From assembly GCA_011523735.1 (NCBI GenBank), contig WTGB01000005.1, positions 1 through 61,457 of the forward strand: DNA of 61,457 nucleotides, written 5' to 3'. The notes below the pieces were generated by a model. It ran no database searches, was not told where the DNA came from, and worked only from the letters and a program-made list of their open reading frames with translations. Both the position numbers and the translations under genes were made by a program. This DNA is from Chloroflexota bacterium (GTDB lineage Bacteria > Chloroflexota > Anaerolineae > Aggregatilineales > Phototrophicaceae). Below are positions 26,112 through 35,511 of this stretch, piece after piece. Position 1 is the first letter of the stretch. Each line of letters begins with the position of its first letter.

Positions 26112-26927
26112 ATGAAGATACTGATCATGACGGACATGGAAGGCGTCAGCGGCATTGTCACCTGGGATCAAGTGACCGGCGGCGCGCCGATGTATGAAGA
26201 AGGGCGCAGGCTCTACACCGAAGAGATCAACGCGGCTGTGCGCGGGGCGCAGCGAGCGGGCGCGGAAGAGATCGTGGTTGTCGATTGCCACGGCGCCGGC
26301 GGTGACTGGAGCTTTAACTCCCTGATACCGGAAATGCTCGAGTCGGGTTGCACCTGGGTGGCGCATCATCCCTGGTCGCGTTATACCGAACTGCTGGAAC
26401 AAGGGGCGGATGCCTGCCTGCTGGTCGGCATGCACACGCGGAACAACACCGAAGACGGCGTCCTCTGCCATACGATCTCGACGGTGAAATGGCACAACCT
26501 GTGGTTCAACGACGACCTGGTCGGCGAAGTGGGTGTGAACGCGGCGCTCTGCGGGCATTATGGCTGCCCGGCTCTGCTGGTCACGGGCGATGAAGCGGTC
26601 TGTCGCGAAGCCGAGGCGCTCTTGGGCGACGGGCTGACAACGGTGGCGGTCAAGCGGGGTTTGACGCGCTATTCCGCCCGGCAGATCCCGCCGCGCCGCG
26701 CTCGCGAGATGATCGAAGAAGGCGCTTTTCAAGCGTTGCAGAACCTGAGCGCGGTCGCCCCCTACGTGCTGGCGTCGCCGGTGACGATCACCATCGAAGT
26801 CGACAAGGTGGAGAAGCTGGCGGATTTCATGGGCCGGCCCGGCGTCGAGATAGATCGGCAGAGGCAGAAGGTGTACAGCCGGGCGGCGGACTGGCTGGGC
26901 GCCTGGAACCAGATCTGGCATTGGTGA
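26112..26927 (+). CDS. M55 family D-aminopeptidase (DppA-like)
   Basis: DppA-type zinc D-aminopeptidases release N-terminal D-amino acids from short peptides. Visible ligands and motifs are MTDMEGVSGIVTWDQ (Asp8, Glu10), VVVDCHGAGGDWSFN (Asp/His region), LVGMHTRNNTEDGVLCHT, and FNDDLVGEVGVNAAL (Glu). There is no signal peptide, so it acts in the cytoplasm on imported peptides. GGGAGGAAGGAC precedes the ATG, a strong ribosome site. 271 residues is the family length. A shared palindromic operator and an enolase-superfamily epimerase lie upstream. Confidence 0.92.
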   Translation: MKILIMTDMEGVSGIVTWDQVTGGAPMYEEGRRLYTEEINAAVRGAQRAGAEEIVVVDCHGAGGDWSFNSLIPEMLESGCTWVAHHPWSRYTELLEQGADACLLVGMHTRNNTEDGVLCHTISTVKWHNLWFNDDLVGEVGVNAALCGHYGCPALLVTGDEAVCREAEALLGDGLTTVAVKRGLTRYSARQIPPRRAREMIEEGAFQALQNLSAVAPYVLASPVTITIEVDKVEKLADFMGRPGVEIDRQRQKVYSRAADWLGAWNQIWHW

Positions 26928-26938
26928 GCGCGGGACTT

Positions 26939-27868
26939 TCAGAGCGGCGGCAATAGCATCGATAGCGCCCAGCCGACAACCAGCAGCAATCCGAACTGAC
27001 CGTGCAATTTGGCTGTGCGCCCTTGCGCCTGGTGCATCAGGGGCACGGCCCGGCTGGTATTGAAGATCTTGATGAGACGCAGCGCCTCGGGCAGCGTGAG
27101 CAGAGTGAGGAGGGTGGCGGCGGGCAAATGGCCGGCTGCTATGATGAGCAGTTGGACGATGTAAGCGCCGATGACCAGGAACATAAATTCGGCGCGGGCG
27201 AAGCGGATGCCGAAGATCACCGCCAGCGTGCGTTTGGCCACGGCGCGGTCCGCCTCCATGTCGCGGATATTGTTGGCATGCAGGATGGCGGCGACCATGA
27301 AAGCGACCGGCAGGGAGATCAGGCAGAGTTCGAAGATGCGCGCTTGGCTGACAGTCGGCGCCATGACGTAATAAGCGCCGACGATGATGGCGGGTCCCAT
27401 GAAGATGGCGACGGCGATTTCGCCGAGTCCATTGTAGGCGAGAGGGAAGGGACCGGCTGTATAGGCAATCGCCACAAATACGCCGCCGATGCCGATGAGC
27501 CAGAGCAATGGTCCGCTCTGGGAGAGCAGGTACAAGCCGATGAGACAGCCTGATACAGTAGTGAACACTGCGCCATAGAGGACGCTGCGCGGGCTGAGGA
27601 TTTTCTGCTTGATGGTCATGCCTTGCCCGGCTTCTTTGAGGCGGTCGGCGCCGCGCCGGTAATCGGCATATTCATTGATGAGGTTGGCGGCGCTTTGCAG
27701 CAGCAGCGTGCCGATCAAGGCAAGCAGGAAGACAGCGGCGTCGAATACGCCATCATCGACAGCGACGATGCCAGCCAGACCCATTGGCACATAAGTGGCG
27801 GTGAAGACGCGCGGACGCAATGCCTGGTACCAGGCGCGCGCTTTGTTTCGCTGCTTATCGTTCGTCAT
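26939..27868 (-). CDS. menA: UbiA-family prenyltransferase, MenA-like
   Basis: Integral membrane protein with about eight hydrophobic helices. The first Asp-rich motif is NLINEYADYRRGADRL and the second is NNIRDMEADR, as in 1,4-dihydroxy-2-naphthoate prenyltransferase, which makes demethylmenaquinone. RPRVFTATYVPMGLAG near the N-terminus also fits MenA. ATG 27868 is preferred (MTNDKQRN) over one eight codons upstream. Other UbiA substrates cannot be excluded, since no other menaquinone gene lies nearby. Convergent with the M55 gene. Confidence 0.75.
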   Translation of the reverse strand: MTNDKQRNKARAWYQALRPRVFTATYVPMGLAGIVAVDDGVFDAAVFLLALIGTLLLQSAANLINEYADYRRGADRLKEAGQGMTIKQKILSPRSVLYGAVFTTVSGCLIGLYLLSQSGPLLWLIGIGGVFVAIAYTAGPFPLAYNGLGEIAVAIFMGPAIIVGAYYVMAPTVSQARIFELCLISLPVAFMVAAILHANNIRDMEADRAVAKRTLAVIFGIRFARAEFMFLVIGAYIVQLLIIAAGHLPAATLLTLLTLPEALRLIKIFNTSRAVPLMHQAQGRTAKLHGQFGLLLVVGWALSMLLPPL

Positions 27869-27963
27869 TCGTTCAGCCTCGCTGCAAAGCAAGTATACGC
27901 CTTGGCAAGTTCGATAACAGGCTTATTCCCCGCCATCTGCTGAACCAGCAATCGCTGGCTGTG

Positions 27964-27969
27964 TATAAT
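27964..27969 (+). promoter_or_regulatory. Putative -10 box of the glycosyltransferase pair
   Basis: A perfect TATAAT 31 bases before the first glycosyltransferase ATG (28000). Only a weak -35 (TGAACC at 27941-27946, 17-base spacer) is present. Confidence 0.4.
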
Positions 27970-27999
27970 CGCAGGAGACGCGGGACAGCAAGGGATTCC

Positions 28000-29232
28000 A
28001 TGAAAATACTCCAGGTAGCGACAAGGGACCGCTCGGGCGGGGCGGCCATCGGCGCGTATCGCTTGCATCAGGCGCTGCAGCGGGCCGGCATCGAGAGTGA
28101 GATGCTGGTTCTGCGCAAGGTGACGTCCGACCCGCATGTGCATCGGCTGTCGTCTTATTTTAACCGTGGGCAGCGGGCGCGGCGCCGGCTGGCGGAGTGG
28201 CGCCATCATCGGCGGCTGGTGAGAAATCCACGACAGGCCGAAAGCGAGCACTGGAGCCTCAATCTGTTCAGCTATCCGATCGCGGAGCTTATCAACGCGT
28301 TTGGGGCGGATATTGTGCATCTGCAATGGGTGGGCGATAACACTCTGCCCATCCGTGAATTAGCCAAGATTGAGGCGCCGATCGTTTGGACGCTGCAGGA
28401 TATGTGGGCATTCACCGGCGGATGCCATTACACGGGCGGCTGTTCACGATTTCGCGCGAACTGTGGGGACTGTCCACAATTGATTGCTCAAGCAGCCGAT
28501 GACATAAGTTTTCATGTCAGCAGCGCCAAGCAGCGCAGTTGGGCTGAAACGTCAATGATCATCGTCTGCTTGAGCCGATGGCTGGCGGATTGCGCACGGA
28601 GCAGCGCCGTGATGAAAGAGAGGCGGGTCGAAGTCATCGGGAATCTCGTCGATCCAAGTGTCTTCAAGCCGCTGGACAAGACGGTCGCCCGAAAGGCCTT
28701 CAATTTGCCCTACGACAAGAAGCTGATGCTATTTGGGGCTATCGGCGGCACGAGCGACCCGCGAAAGGGCTTCGCGTATTTGCACGAGGCGCTCAGCGGA
28801 CTGGGAGATGACCGGGGCGTGGAGCTCGTCATATTTGGCGGAGAGAATCCGGTCGAACTGGAACTGCCGCTGACTGTCCATCAAGTCGGCAAGCTGCAGG
28901 ACGAGGTGAGCTTGAGCCTGCTCTATGGCGCCTGTGATGTTTACATTTTGCCGACGCTGCAAGAGGCCTTCGGCAATACTTTGGCAGAGGCGCTCGCGAG
29001 CGGTACGCCATGTGTCACCTTTGACGGCTCCGGCGCGGTCGATATTGTGCGTCATCGGCAGAATGGTTATGTGGCAAAGCTGCGAGACGCGAGCGATCTG
29101 CTGCGCGGCATCAAATGGGCGCTGGCGCAATCCTGGGCGCGCGAGAAGCTGCACGAAGACATCGTGGCGCGTTATGGTGAAAAGCAGGTGGCGCGGCAGT
29201 ATATTGATCTGTACCAGTCGCTAATCGGTTAA
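28000..29232 (+). CDS. Glycosyltransferase family 4
   Basis: A GT-B retaining glycosyltransferase of 410 residues. The N-terminal domain has MKILQVATRDRSGGAAIGAY (acceptor loop) and VHLQWVGDNTLPIREL followed by VWTLQDMWAFTGGCHYTGGC, a Cys-rich stretch common in WcaC-like colanic-acid or exopolysaccharide enzymes. The C-terminal donor domain has LFGAIGGTSDPRKGF and the E(x7)E motif in EAFGNTLAEALASGTPCV. It acts on the cytoplasmic face of the membrane in surface polysaccharide assembly. ATG 28000 sits 31 bases after a TATAAT. The next gene begins five bases after its stop. Confidence 0.88.
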   Translation: MKILQVATRDRSGGAAIGAYRLHQALQRAGIESEMLVLRKVTSDPHVHRLSSYFNRGQRARRRLAEWRHHRRLVRNPRQAESEHWSLNLFSYPIAELINAFGADIVHLQWVGDNTLPIRELAKIEAPIVWTLQDMWAFTGGCHYTGGCSRFRANCGDCPQLIAQAADDISFHVSSAKQRSWAETSMIIVCLSRWLADCARSSAVMKERRVEVIGNLVDPSVFKPLDKTVARKAFNLPYDKKLMLFGAIGGTSDPRKGFAYLHEALSGLGDDRGVELVIFGGENPVELELPLTVHQVGKLQDEVSLSLLYGACDVYILPTLQEAFGNTLAEALASGTPCVTFDGSGAVDIVRHRQNGYVAKLRDASDLLRGIKWALAQSWAREKLHEDIVARYGEKQVARQYIDLYQSLIG

Positions 29233-29237
29233 TCAAC

Positions 29238-30281
29238 GTGAGCGAGCTCCCGCGCATCAGTTTCGGCATCATCGTCCTAAATGGCGAGCCCTTTTTGCGC
29301 TACACCTTGCGGGCGCTGTATCCCTACGCGCATGAGATCATCGTGGTGGAAGGCGCGGCGCCGGGCGCAGTCAACGTCGCGACGCCGGATGGACATTCGC
29401 TGGATGGCACACTGCGGACGCTGCACGACTTCAAAGCGAGGGAGGACCCCGAAGAAAAGCTGGTGATCGTGAGTCGCGACGGCTTCTGGAGCGAAAAGGA
29501 CGAGATGTCGCAAGCCTACGCCGAGCGCGCGACTGGCGATTACCTCTGGCAGGTCGATGTGGACGAGTTCTATCAGCCGGCTGACATCGAGGCGGTCTGC
29601 GCCATGCTGAAGTCGGATCCGAGCATCACAGCCGTTTCCTTTGACACGATCACGTTTTGGGGAGCGCCGGACTATGTCGTTGATAGCTGGTATTTGCGGC
29701 GCGGCGACGGGCAATTCCACCGGCTGTTCAAGTGGGGACCCGGCTACCATTATATCAGTCATCGTCCGCCGACAGTAGTGGATGAGCGAGGACGAGACCT
29801 GCGCAGCGTGAATTGGATTCGCGGCACTGACCTGGCGGCGCGGGGCATTCGGCTGTATCACTATTCGCTGCTGCTGCCGAAGCAGGTGCGGGAAAAATGC
29901 GAGTATTACAGCCGAGCGGATTGGGCGAAGCGGGCTGGCGCAGTCGAGTGGGCAAATGAAGCCTACCTGTCTCTGCGGCGTCCTTATCATGTACACAACG
30001 TCTACGACTATCCGGGCTGCTTGTATCGTTTCGCCCGCGCGCATCCGCCGCAAGTCAGGCAGATGTGGCGGGATATCACCGAGCCGGATTCTAGCTGCGA
30101 GGTTCGTTCTACTAATGATATCGAGGTACTGCTCAATTCGTGGATTTACCAGGCTGGTCGTTTTTTGGTGATGTCGGCGAATGAGCCGTCGCTTTGGCTG
30201 CGGAAGACGCGGATCCGTGTAATGGGGATCATGGCGCGCCTGCTGCCGCATTGGCTGAAGGACGTCATTAGAGGCAGGTGA
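29238..30281 (+). CDS. Glycosyltransferase family 2-like protein
   Basis: A GT-A-type fold: ISFGIIVLNGEPFLRYTLRAL at the start, EIIVVEGA, and a DxD-like LWQVDVDEFYQPAD at about residues 98-111. It lacks the QxxRW motif of processive enzymes, so it probably adds single sugars. The start is GTG, five bases after the preceding GT4 stop, so the two genes are surely co-transcribed; no clear ribosome site is visible. 347 residues. No flippase or polymerase is nearby, so the glycan is unknown. Confidence 0.78.
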   Translation: MSELPRISFGIIVLNGEPFLRYTLRALYPYAHEIIVVEGAAPGAVNVATPDGHSLDGTLRTLHDFKAREDPEEKLVIVSRDGFWSEKDEMSQAYAERATGDYLWQVDVDEFYQPADIEAVCAMLKSDPSITAVSFDTITFWGAPDYVVDSWYLRRGDGQFHRLFKWGPGYHYISHRPPTVVDERGRDLRSVNWIRGTDLAARGIRLYHYSLLLPKQVREKCEYYSRADWAKRAGAVEWANEAYLSLRRPYHVHNVYDYPGCLYRFARAHPPQVRQMWRDITEPDSSCEVRSTNDIEVLLNSWIYQAGRFLVMSANEPSLWLRKTRIRVMGIMARLLPHWLKDVIRGR

Positions 30282-30377
30282 CAGGCACAGGCGCGGTATC
30301 GAAAATTCACGCTGAATCAGCTATGATTTGCCGCACAAGCCAGAGCAGATAACGATGATGAGAGAGAGTGGACAAAG

Positions 30378-31721
30378 ATGAGCGAACAGAACCACGCGCT
30401 GTTGATCGAGCAGGACAGACGGCAATTGCATCCGATGTACCATCCCTCGCGGACTGAGAAGTCCGTCATGGTGGAGAGGGGCGATGGCGTCTGGCTGTAT
30501 ACGACTGATGGCCGCAAGATTCTTGATTCGATGGCCAGCCTGTGGAATGTGAACATTGGCTACGGCAACCGCGAGTTGGCGGAGGTCGCCTATGAGCAGA
30601 TGTTGGATATCGCCTACAGTTCGGGTTTCGCCGGCATGACGAATCCGCCTTCGGCGCAATTGGCCGACAAGCTGGCCGGTTTCTTCCGCCCAAATATGAA
30701 TTTCACCAATTTCACGTCCGGCGGTTCTGAATCCAGCGATACCTCATTCAAGACGGCGCGTTTCTATTGGCAGCAGCTGGGCAAGGTGAAGAAGACCAAG
30801 ATTATTTCGCGCTTGACCGGTTATCACGGGATGACGCTGGCAGCCACAAGCGCGACGGGCATGAGCAAGTTTCACACCATGTTTGGCGGCGTTCTGGACG
30901 GTTTCATTCATGTGCGGAATCCGAACCCATATCGCTATGAGGGCGAGCTTCGGGACGGCGAAACGGTAGCGCAGGCGGCGGCGCGGGAATTGGAAGAGGC
31001 GATCCTGCGCGAAGGACCTGACACGGTCGCGGCCTTCATCTCCGAGCCGATTCAGGGTGCGGGCGGCGTGATGATTGCCGATGACGGCTACTTCGATTTG
31101 GCGCAGGCGATCTGCAAGAAGTATGAGGTTTTGTTCATCGCTGATGAAGTGATCTGCGGCTTCGGGCGCACGGGCAACTGGTTCGGCTGCGACGCCTTCG
31201 GCATCAATCCCGATATCATGCAATTTGCCAAGGGCGTGACGAGCGGGTATATGCCGCTCGGCGGCATTCAGGTGACTGATGAGATCCGCGATGTGATCAA
31301 TAGCGCGCCGGATGATCAGAGCTGGATGCACGGCTACACCTATTCCGGTCATGCGGCGGCTTGCGCGGTAGGCAGCGCCAATATCGACATCATCGAGCGC
31401 GATGGCTTGCTGGAGAACAGCCGGGTCATGGGCGAGCGGCTGCTGGAGGGCTTGCAGGCGCTGGTTGATGAGTTCCCGAATATCGACAACGCGCGCGGAC
31501 TGGGCTTGATGGCGGGGATTGATGTGGTCCTGAGCAAGGAGAGCCGCGAAGGCGACCCGGATACGGCGGAGAAGATCAGCGCTGGTGCCTTGGAGATGGG
31601 CTTGCGGGCGCGCCCGATTGGTCCGGCGATTGCCTTTGCGCCGCCGCTCTGCATTAGCGCCGATGAGGTTGATATCATCATCAATACGATGGGCGATGCG
31701 ATCACGCGGGCGAGTGATTGA
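30378..31721 (+). CDS. Class III PLP-dependent aminotransferase
   Basis: A fold-type I aminotransferase of 447 residues. NFTSGGSESSDTSFKTAR binds the cofactor phosphate; GYHGMTLAATSATG, LFIADEVICGFGRTGNWFG (PLP-ring Asp) and FAKGVTSGYMPLGG (Schiff-base Lys285) are the class III signature. Relatives transfer amino groups from omega-amino acids, diamines or taurine to pyruvate or 2-oxoglutarate; the donor is not fixed by sequence. GAGAGTGG lies upstream of the ATG. The last 36 bases of the gene are repeated at 35308, beyond the beta-helix gene. Confidence 0.85.
   Translation: MSEQNHALLIEQDRRQLHPMYHPSRTEKSVMVERGDGVWLYTTDGRKILDSMASLWNVNIGYGNRELAEVAYEQMLDIAYSSGFAGMTNPPSAQLADKLAGFFRPNMNFTNFTSGGSESSDTSFKTARFYWQQLGKVKKTKIISRLTGYHGMTLAATSATGMSKFHTMFGGVLDGFIHVRNPNPYRYEGELRDGETVAQAAARELEEAILREGPDTVAAFISEPIQGAGGVMIADDGYFDLAQAICKKYEVLFIADEVICGFGRTGNWFGCDAFGINPDIMQFAKGVTSGYMPLGGIQVTDEIRDVINSAPDDQSWMHGYTYSGHAAACAVGSANIDIIERDGLLENSRVMGERLLEGLQALVDEFPNIDNARGLGLMAGIDVVLSKESREGDPDTAEKISAGALEMGLRARPIGPAIAFAPPLCISADEVDIIINTMGDAITRASD
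31681..31716 (+). repeat. Direct repeat, left copy (3' end of the aminotransferase gene)
   Basis: 36 bases that match 35308-35343 at 35 positions. They encode the C-terminal NTMGDAITRAS of the aminotransferase. The two copies bracket the beta-helix gene. Confidence 0.8.
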
Positions 31722-31909
31722 CCTGTCGCCGTTGCGCTTAAACATCTGACGCTTCTTTTCTTTGCAGAGGGTCCCGAACAAGACTCCGCCGCGGGTCAAT
31801 TCTCGCGCTTACAACATTTGATATATTTAATGTCTATTTGTATCGCAACAGAGGATGCGCTACTATCGCTTTGGTTTTCCTTACGATGCATTTTGGGTCG
31901 GAGGCAGAA

Positions 31910-34900
31910 GTGATTCTGAAGCGCGTTCACTCAGCTTGCGCCGTATTCCTTTACTTGATGCTTTCGTCATTGTTCGCACCAACGCTGAACCTTAGCGCGG
32001 CCGAGAACTTTGAGAGTCTTTACGAGGAAATTGAAGCGGCGAACAGCAGAGGCTCCGGCGCCATCACTCTCAGTACAGACATTGTCCTAAGCGCGCCTTT
32101 GCCACCGATTACTGGCGAAGTCGAGATTGACGGCCAGGGTCATTCCCTCAGTGGCGCTAATGCCTATCGCATATTTGTGGTCGATGGCGGCAATCTAAAC
32201 CTGAGAAATATCACAATCAGGGAAGGCAGCAGTTCCCGTGACGGCGGTGCGATTCTAATCCAAAACGATGGATCGCTCATTGTAGATAGCGCCAGGTTTA
32301 CCAAAAACACCTCGGAGCAGGGTGGCGGCGCTATTTCGACATCGCCATCCGATGTGCGGCTGGAGGTTAGCAACAGCGCATTTGACAACAATGCAGCTGA
32401 TTCCGGCGGGGGCGCCATCCTCGTTATCGGCGGAACTGCCGAAGTCACCAGCAGCAGCTTCCGAGACAATTACGCCCGGCGCTTTGGCGGCGCTATTCAG
32501 AGCCACAGCGGCACTGTCAACATCGAGAACAGCACATTCTTCCATAATGAAGCCCTCGAAGCTGGCGGGATTTACGCAAGCGGCGCGAGGACGACGCTGA
32601 CTCATCTGACCATGTTGGACAACGTTGCGGGGGATGCCGGTGACTCGATAGTAAAGCGGGGCGGAGCGGTCACTCTGCGCAACAGCATAGTCGCGGGCCG
32701 TTCCGTAACACTGGATTGTATCGGCGGCTTGGATGATAGCCGAGGCAACTTCAGCCAAGACGGGTCTTGCGCGCCGGTTCCGGGCGGTGATCCTTTGCTG
32801 GCGGAGTTGACGGGTTCGCCCGCTTACTTTCCGCTGCTGGATGGAAGCCCGGCGGTGGATGCCGCTGTAGCCGAATATTGCCTGGAGAGGGACCAGGCGG
32901 GCGTGAGGCGTCCGGTCGGTGGCGGCTGCGATGTCGGCGCGCATGAGTCGCTGACAGCCAGCCCGGCGGAGATCTCTGCCAGCGCGTCTGATGTGTGCAC
33001 GCTGTCGGATAACATTCTGGCCGCCAATTCGAATACGGCGGTTGGAGGCTGCCCGGCCGGCAGCAGTCATGACATTATCAGCCTGACGGAGGACATTATT
33101 CTTAGCGAGAGGCTGCCGCTTTTCAACGGTACGATAACGATCGAAGGCAATGGCCACAGCATTAGCGGCGACGGACGATTTCCGCTCTTTGTCGTCACCG
33201 GGCGGAAACTCACCATAAGGAATCTGACGCTGACCGATGGTTTTTCGGGAGAGGATGGCGGCGCGATTTTGGTGCAGACTGGCGCTGAACTGGTGATCGA
33301 GAACGCCACATTCACACGGAATCGATCGGAAAAGGGCGGAGGCGCAATAGCAACGGCGCCGTCAAATGTGAGGATGAGCGTAAGCAACAGCAGTTTTGAA
33401 GGCAATTCTGCCGCTTCCGGTGGCGGCGGTATCCTGGTGAATGGCGGAACTGTTGATATTTCCGGCAGCACGTTTAAGGACAATTCTGCCGGACGTTTTG
33501 GCGGAGGGCTCGAAGCATTCGTTGGGCGCGTTAATGTGAGCAACAGCACTTTTGTTGGCAATCAAGGCGGTGAAGCAGGCGGCATCCTGGTAAGTGGCGC
33601 GCGGACGACGATGACGCATTTGACATTGCAGGACAATGTGGCGCTCTGGGGCCAAGCCGATGGCATATTCCGGCGCGATGGTTCGGCTAGTCTGCGGAAC
33701 AGTATCGTGGCCGGGGATGGGAGCGGGAGCGATTGCGCCGGCGGTTTGAATGAGACCAGCGGGAACTTGAGCCAGGACGGATCCTGCGCGCTCTTGCCGA
33801 GCGGAAATCCTTTGCTGGGCGAACTGACGGGTTCACCGGGTTATCTTCCGCTGCTGGATGGCAGCCCGGCCGTAGACGCCGCCGCGGCCGAATTCTGCCT
33901 GGAGACAGATCAGTTGGGACAGGCGCGGCCACTTGGCGGCGGCTGCGATATCGGCGCCGTCGAATCGGCAACAGCCGCAGCACCGGAAGCGTCAGCGGCG
34001 CCTACAGAATGCACTCTGTATTATCAGATTCTGGCTGCCAACACGAATACCGCAGTAGGCGGCTGCACAGCGGGAACGAGTCACGACATCATCAGTTTGA
34101 CGGAAGATATCACGCTAAGCGAACCGCTGCCATCCATCAACGGCACGATCACGATTGAAGGCAACGGACATACGATCAGTGGTGGGAATCAGGTACGAAT
34201 CTTTGTCGTGAACGGTCGCAAACTCACGATCAACAACCTAACACTTGCTCGCGGAAGCGCAGAAGGCGTTGGCGCCGCCATCCTCGTGCAGAACAACGCC
34301 GAACTCGTCGTCAACGATTCCACATTTGAACATAATTCTGTCAACTATGTGGAGATTGGCGAGGATCGCATTACGGGCGGTTACGGCGGCGCGATCGGCA
34401 CACAGCGTTTCAATGGCAAAATAAGCGTCAACAATAGCGTCTTAAAGTCGAATAATGCGCAGTTGGGCGGCGGCGCCATGTATGTAAATGGCGGGACGGC
34501 GAACATCAGCGGCAGCACATTCAGCAGCAACAACGGCCAAGGTTTCGGCGGCGCAATCGAGGTCGCCGCGGGCCAGGTGACTATTGAAAACAGCACCTTC
34601 CAGAGGAATCGATCGAGCAACGGCGGCGTCATTTCCATCGGCGGCGGCACAGTGACGATGACGCACCTGACTATGCTGGATAACAGCTCGTCTTATGGCG
34701 ATGGTGATGCAATTTGGCAATGGCGAGGATCGGCAGATCTGCGCAATAGCGTGGTCGCTGGTCGCGGCCGGCGGCCCGATTGCCACGGCAATATAAGCTT
34801 GAGCGGCAACTTCAGCCAAGACGGTACCTGCGGGTCGCTGACGGGTGACGATCCAATGCTGGGAGAGATGACAGGCGTCCCTGGCTACTTCCCGCCTCTT

Positions 34901-35257
34901 GAAAAAAGCCCGGTTGTGGATGCGGCAGATTCGGCCTTCTGCCTGGCTGTTGATCAAGCGGGCAAGCCACGGCCGATCGGCGCGGGCTGCGACATCGGCG
35001 CCATTGAATGGGGGATAATAAGCGAAGCACAAGCTGCGTCTGTCGCTTCCGAGGCGGATTCGTCTGCCTGCAATGTAACGACGACCCACGTCCTCAACTT
35101 CCGCGATGGACCGAATGGCAATCGCATCGGTTTGGTGCCGACCAATACGACCGTAACGGTTTCGGCGCAGGAATCGGGTTGGATCAACGTCGAGTATCGC
35201 GGCGTGTCCGGCTGGATCAGCGCTGATTATGTCACGATGGCTGGGGATTGCGGATAG
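31910..35257 (+). CDS. Large secreted triplicated parallel beta-helix protein with a C-terminal SH3b domain
   Basis: GTG 31910 is chosen as the start because GGAGG lies five bases upstream and a signal peptide follows (ILKRVHSACAVFLYLMLSSL). The mature protein has three tandem units of about 320-330 residues (from about 32000, 33000 and 34010). Each holds a right-handed beta-helix with ISG, DGGAIL, NSTF and GGGAI turns, then a closing block with SPAVDAA, DQ and RP-x-GGGCDIGA-x-E, as in choice-of-anchor beta-helix proteins. Residues from about 1050 form a bacterial SH3 domain (LNFRDGPNGNRIG and GWINVEYRGVSGWISADYV), which may bind the cell wall. It is probably a surface adhesin or glycan-binding protein. 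1,115 residues. Confidence 0.82.
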   Translation: MILKRVHSACAVFLYLMLSSLFAPTLNLSAAENFESLYEEIEAANSRGSGAITLSTDIVLSAPLPPITGEVEIDGQGHSLSGANAYRIFVVDGGNLNLRNITIREGSSSRDGGAILIQNDGSLIVDSARFTKNTSEQGGGAISTSPSDVRLEVSNSAFDNNAADSGGGAILVIGGTAEVTSSSFRDNYARRFGGAIQSHSGTVNIENSTFFHNEALEAGGIYASGARTTLTHLTMLDNVAGDAGDSIVKRGGAVTLRNSIVAGRSVTLDCIGGLDDSRGNFSQDGSCAPVPGGDPLLAELTGSPAYFPLLDGSPAVDAAVAEYCLERDQAGVRRPVGGGCDVGAHESLTASPAEISASASDVCTLSDNILAANSNTAVGGCPAGSSHDIISLTEDIILSERLPLFNGTITIEGNGHSISGDGRFPLFVVTGRKLTIRNLTLTDGFSGEDGGAILVQTGAELVIENATFTRNRSEKGGGAIATAPSNVRMSVSNSSFEGNSAASGGGGILVNGGTVDISGSTFKDNSAGRFGGGLEAFVGRVNVSNSTFVGNQGGEAGGILVSGARTTMTHLTLQDNVALWGQADGIFRRDGSASLRNSIVAGDGSGSDCAGGLNETSGNLSQDGSCALLPSGNPLLGELTGSPGYLPLLDGSPAVDAAAAEFCLETDQLGQARPLGGGCDIGAVESATAAAPEASAAPTECTLYYQILAANTNTAVGGCTAGTSHDIISLTEDITLSEPLPSINGTITIEGNGHTISGGNQVRIFVVNGRKLTINNLTLARGSAEGVGAAILVQNNAELVVNDSTFEHNSVNYVEIGEDRITGGYGGAIGTQRFNGKISVNNSVLKSNNAQLGGGAMYVNGGTANISGSTFSSNNGQGFGGAIEVAAGQVTIENSTFQRNRSSNGGVISIGGGTVTMTHLTMLDNSSSYGDGDAIWQWRGSADLRNSVVAGRGRRPDCHGNISLSGNFSQDGTCGSLTGDDPMLGEMTGVPGYFPPLEKSPVVDAADSAFCLAVDQAGKPRPIGAGCDIGAIEWGIISEAQAASVASEADSSACNVTTTHVLNFRDGPNGNRIGLVPTNTTVTVSAQESGWINVEYRGVSGWISADYVTMAGDCG

Positions 35258-35285
35258 GCAATTGGCTTACAGACGGGATTGCGCG

Positions 35286-35348
35286 GTCGATGTGGTCGAC
35301 TTCGCAGTCAATACGATGGGCGATGCAATCACGCGGGCGAGTGGGTAA
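35286..35348 (+). pseudogene. Remnant of an aminotransferase 3' end
   Basis: Twenty codons in frame, VDVVDFAVNTMGDAITRASG and a TAA stop, match the C-terminus of the class III aminotransferase at 30378-31721 (VDIIINTMGDAITRASD). Nothing of the rest of that gene is present. It lies 29 bases after the beta-helix stop and contains the right copy (35308-35343) of the direct repeat. Confidence 0.65.
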
Positions 35349-35387
35349 ATTGGTCCTGCTAATTCATCCTCATAAGTGGGGGAACCT

Positions 35388-35430
35388 GCGAGCACTTTGA
35401 ACTTTGTTCTGCGACAACCGCAGTGCTCGC
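35388..35430 (+). terminator. Possible hairpin terminator before the signalling genes
   Basis: GCGAGCACT (35388-35396) pairs exactly with AGTGCTCGC (35422-35430), followed by TTGTCATTCTTTT. The 25-base loop is long for an intrinsic terminator, so the call is weak. Confidence 0.35.
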
Positions 35431-35511
35431 TTGTCATTCTTTTCCAAAACCATTGCAAACTATTTGGATTTGTGCGCTACTCTACGTACAAGCTACCGAA
35501 AAAGAGCATAC

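Noticed and set aside
32255..33157. Minus-strand frames opposite the beta-helix gene
   Set aside because: They repeat with the gene's own units, as expected for shadows.
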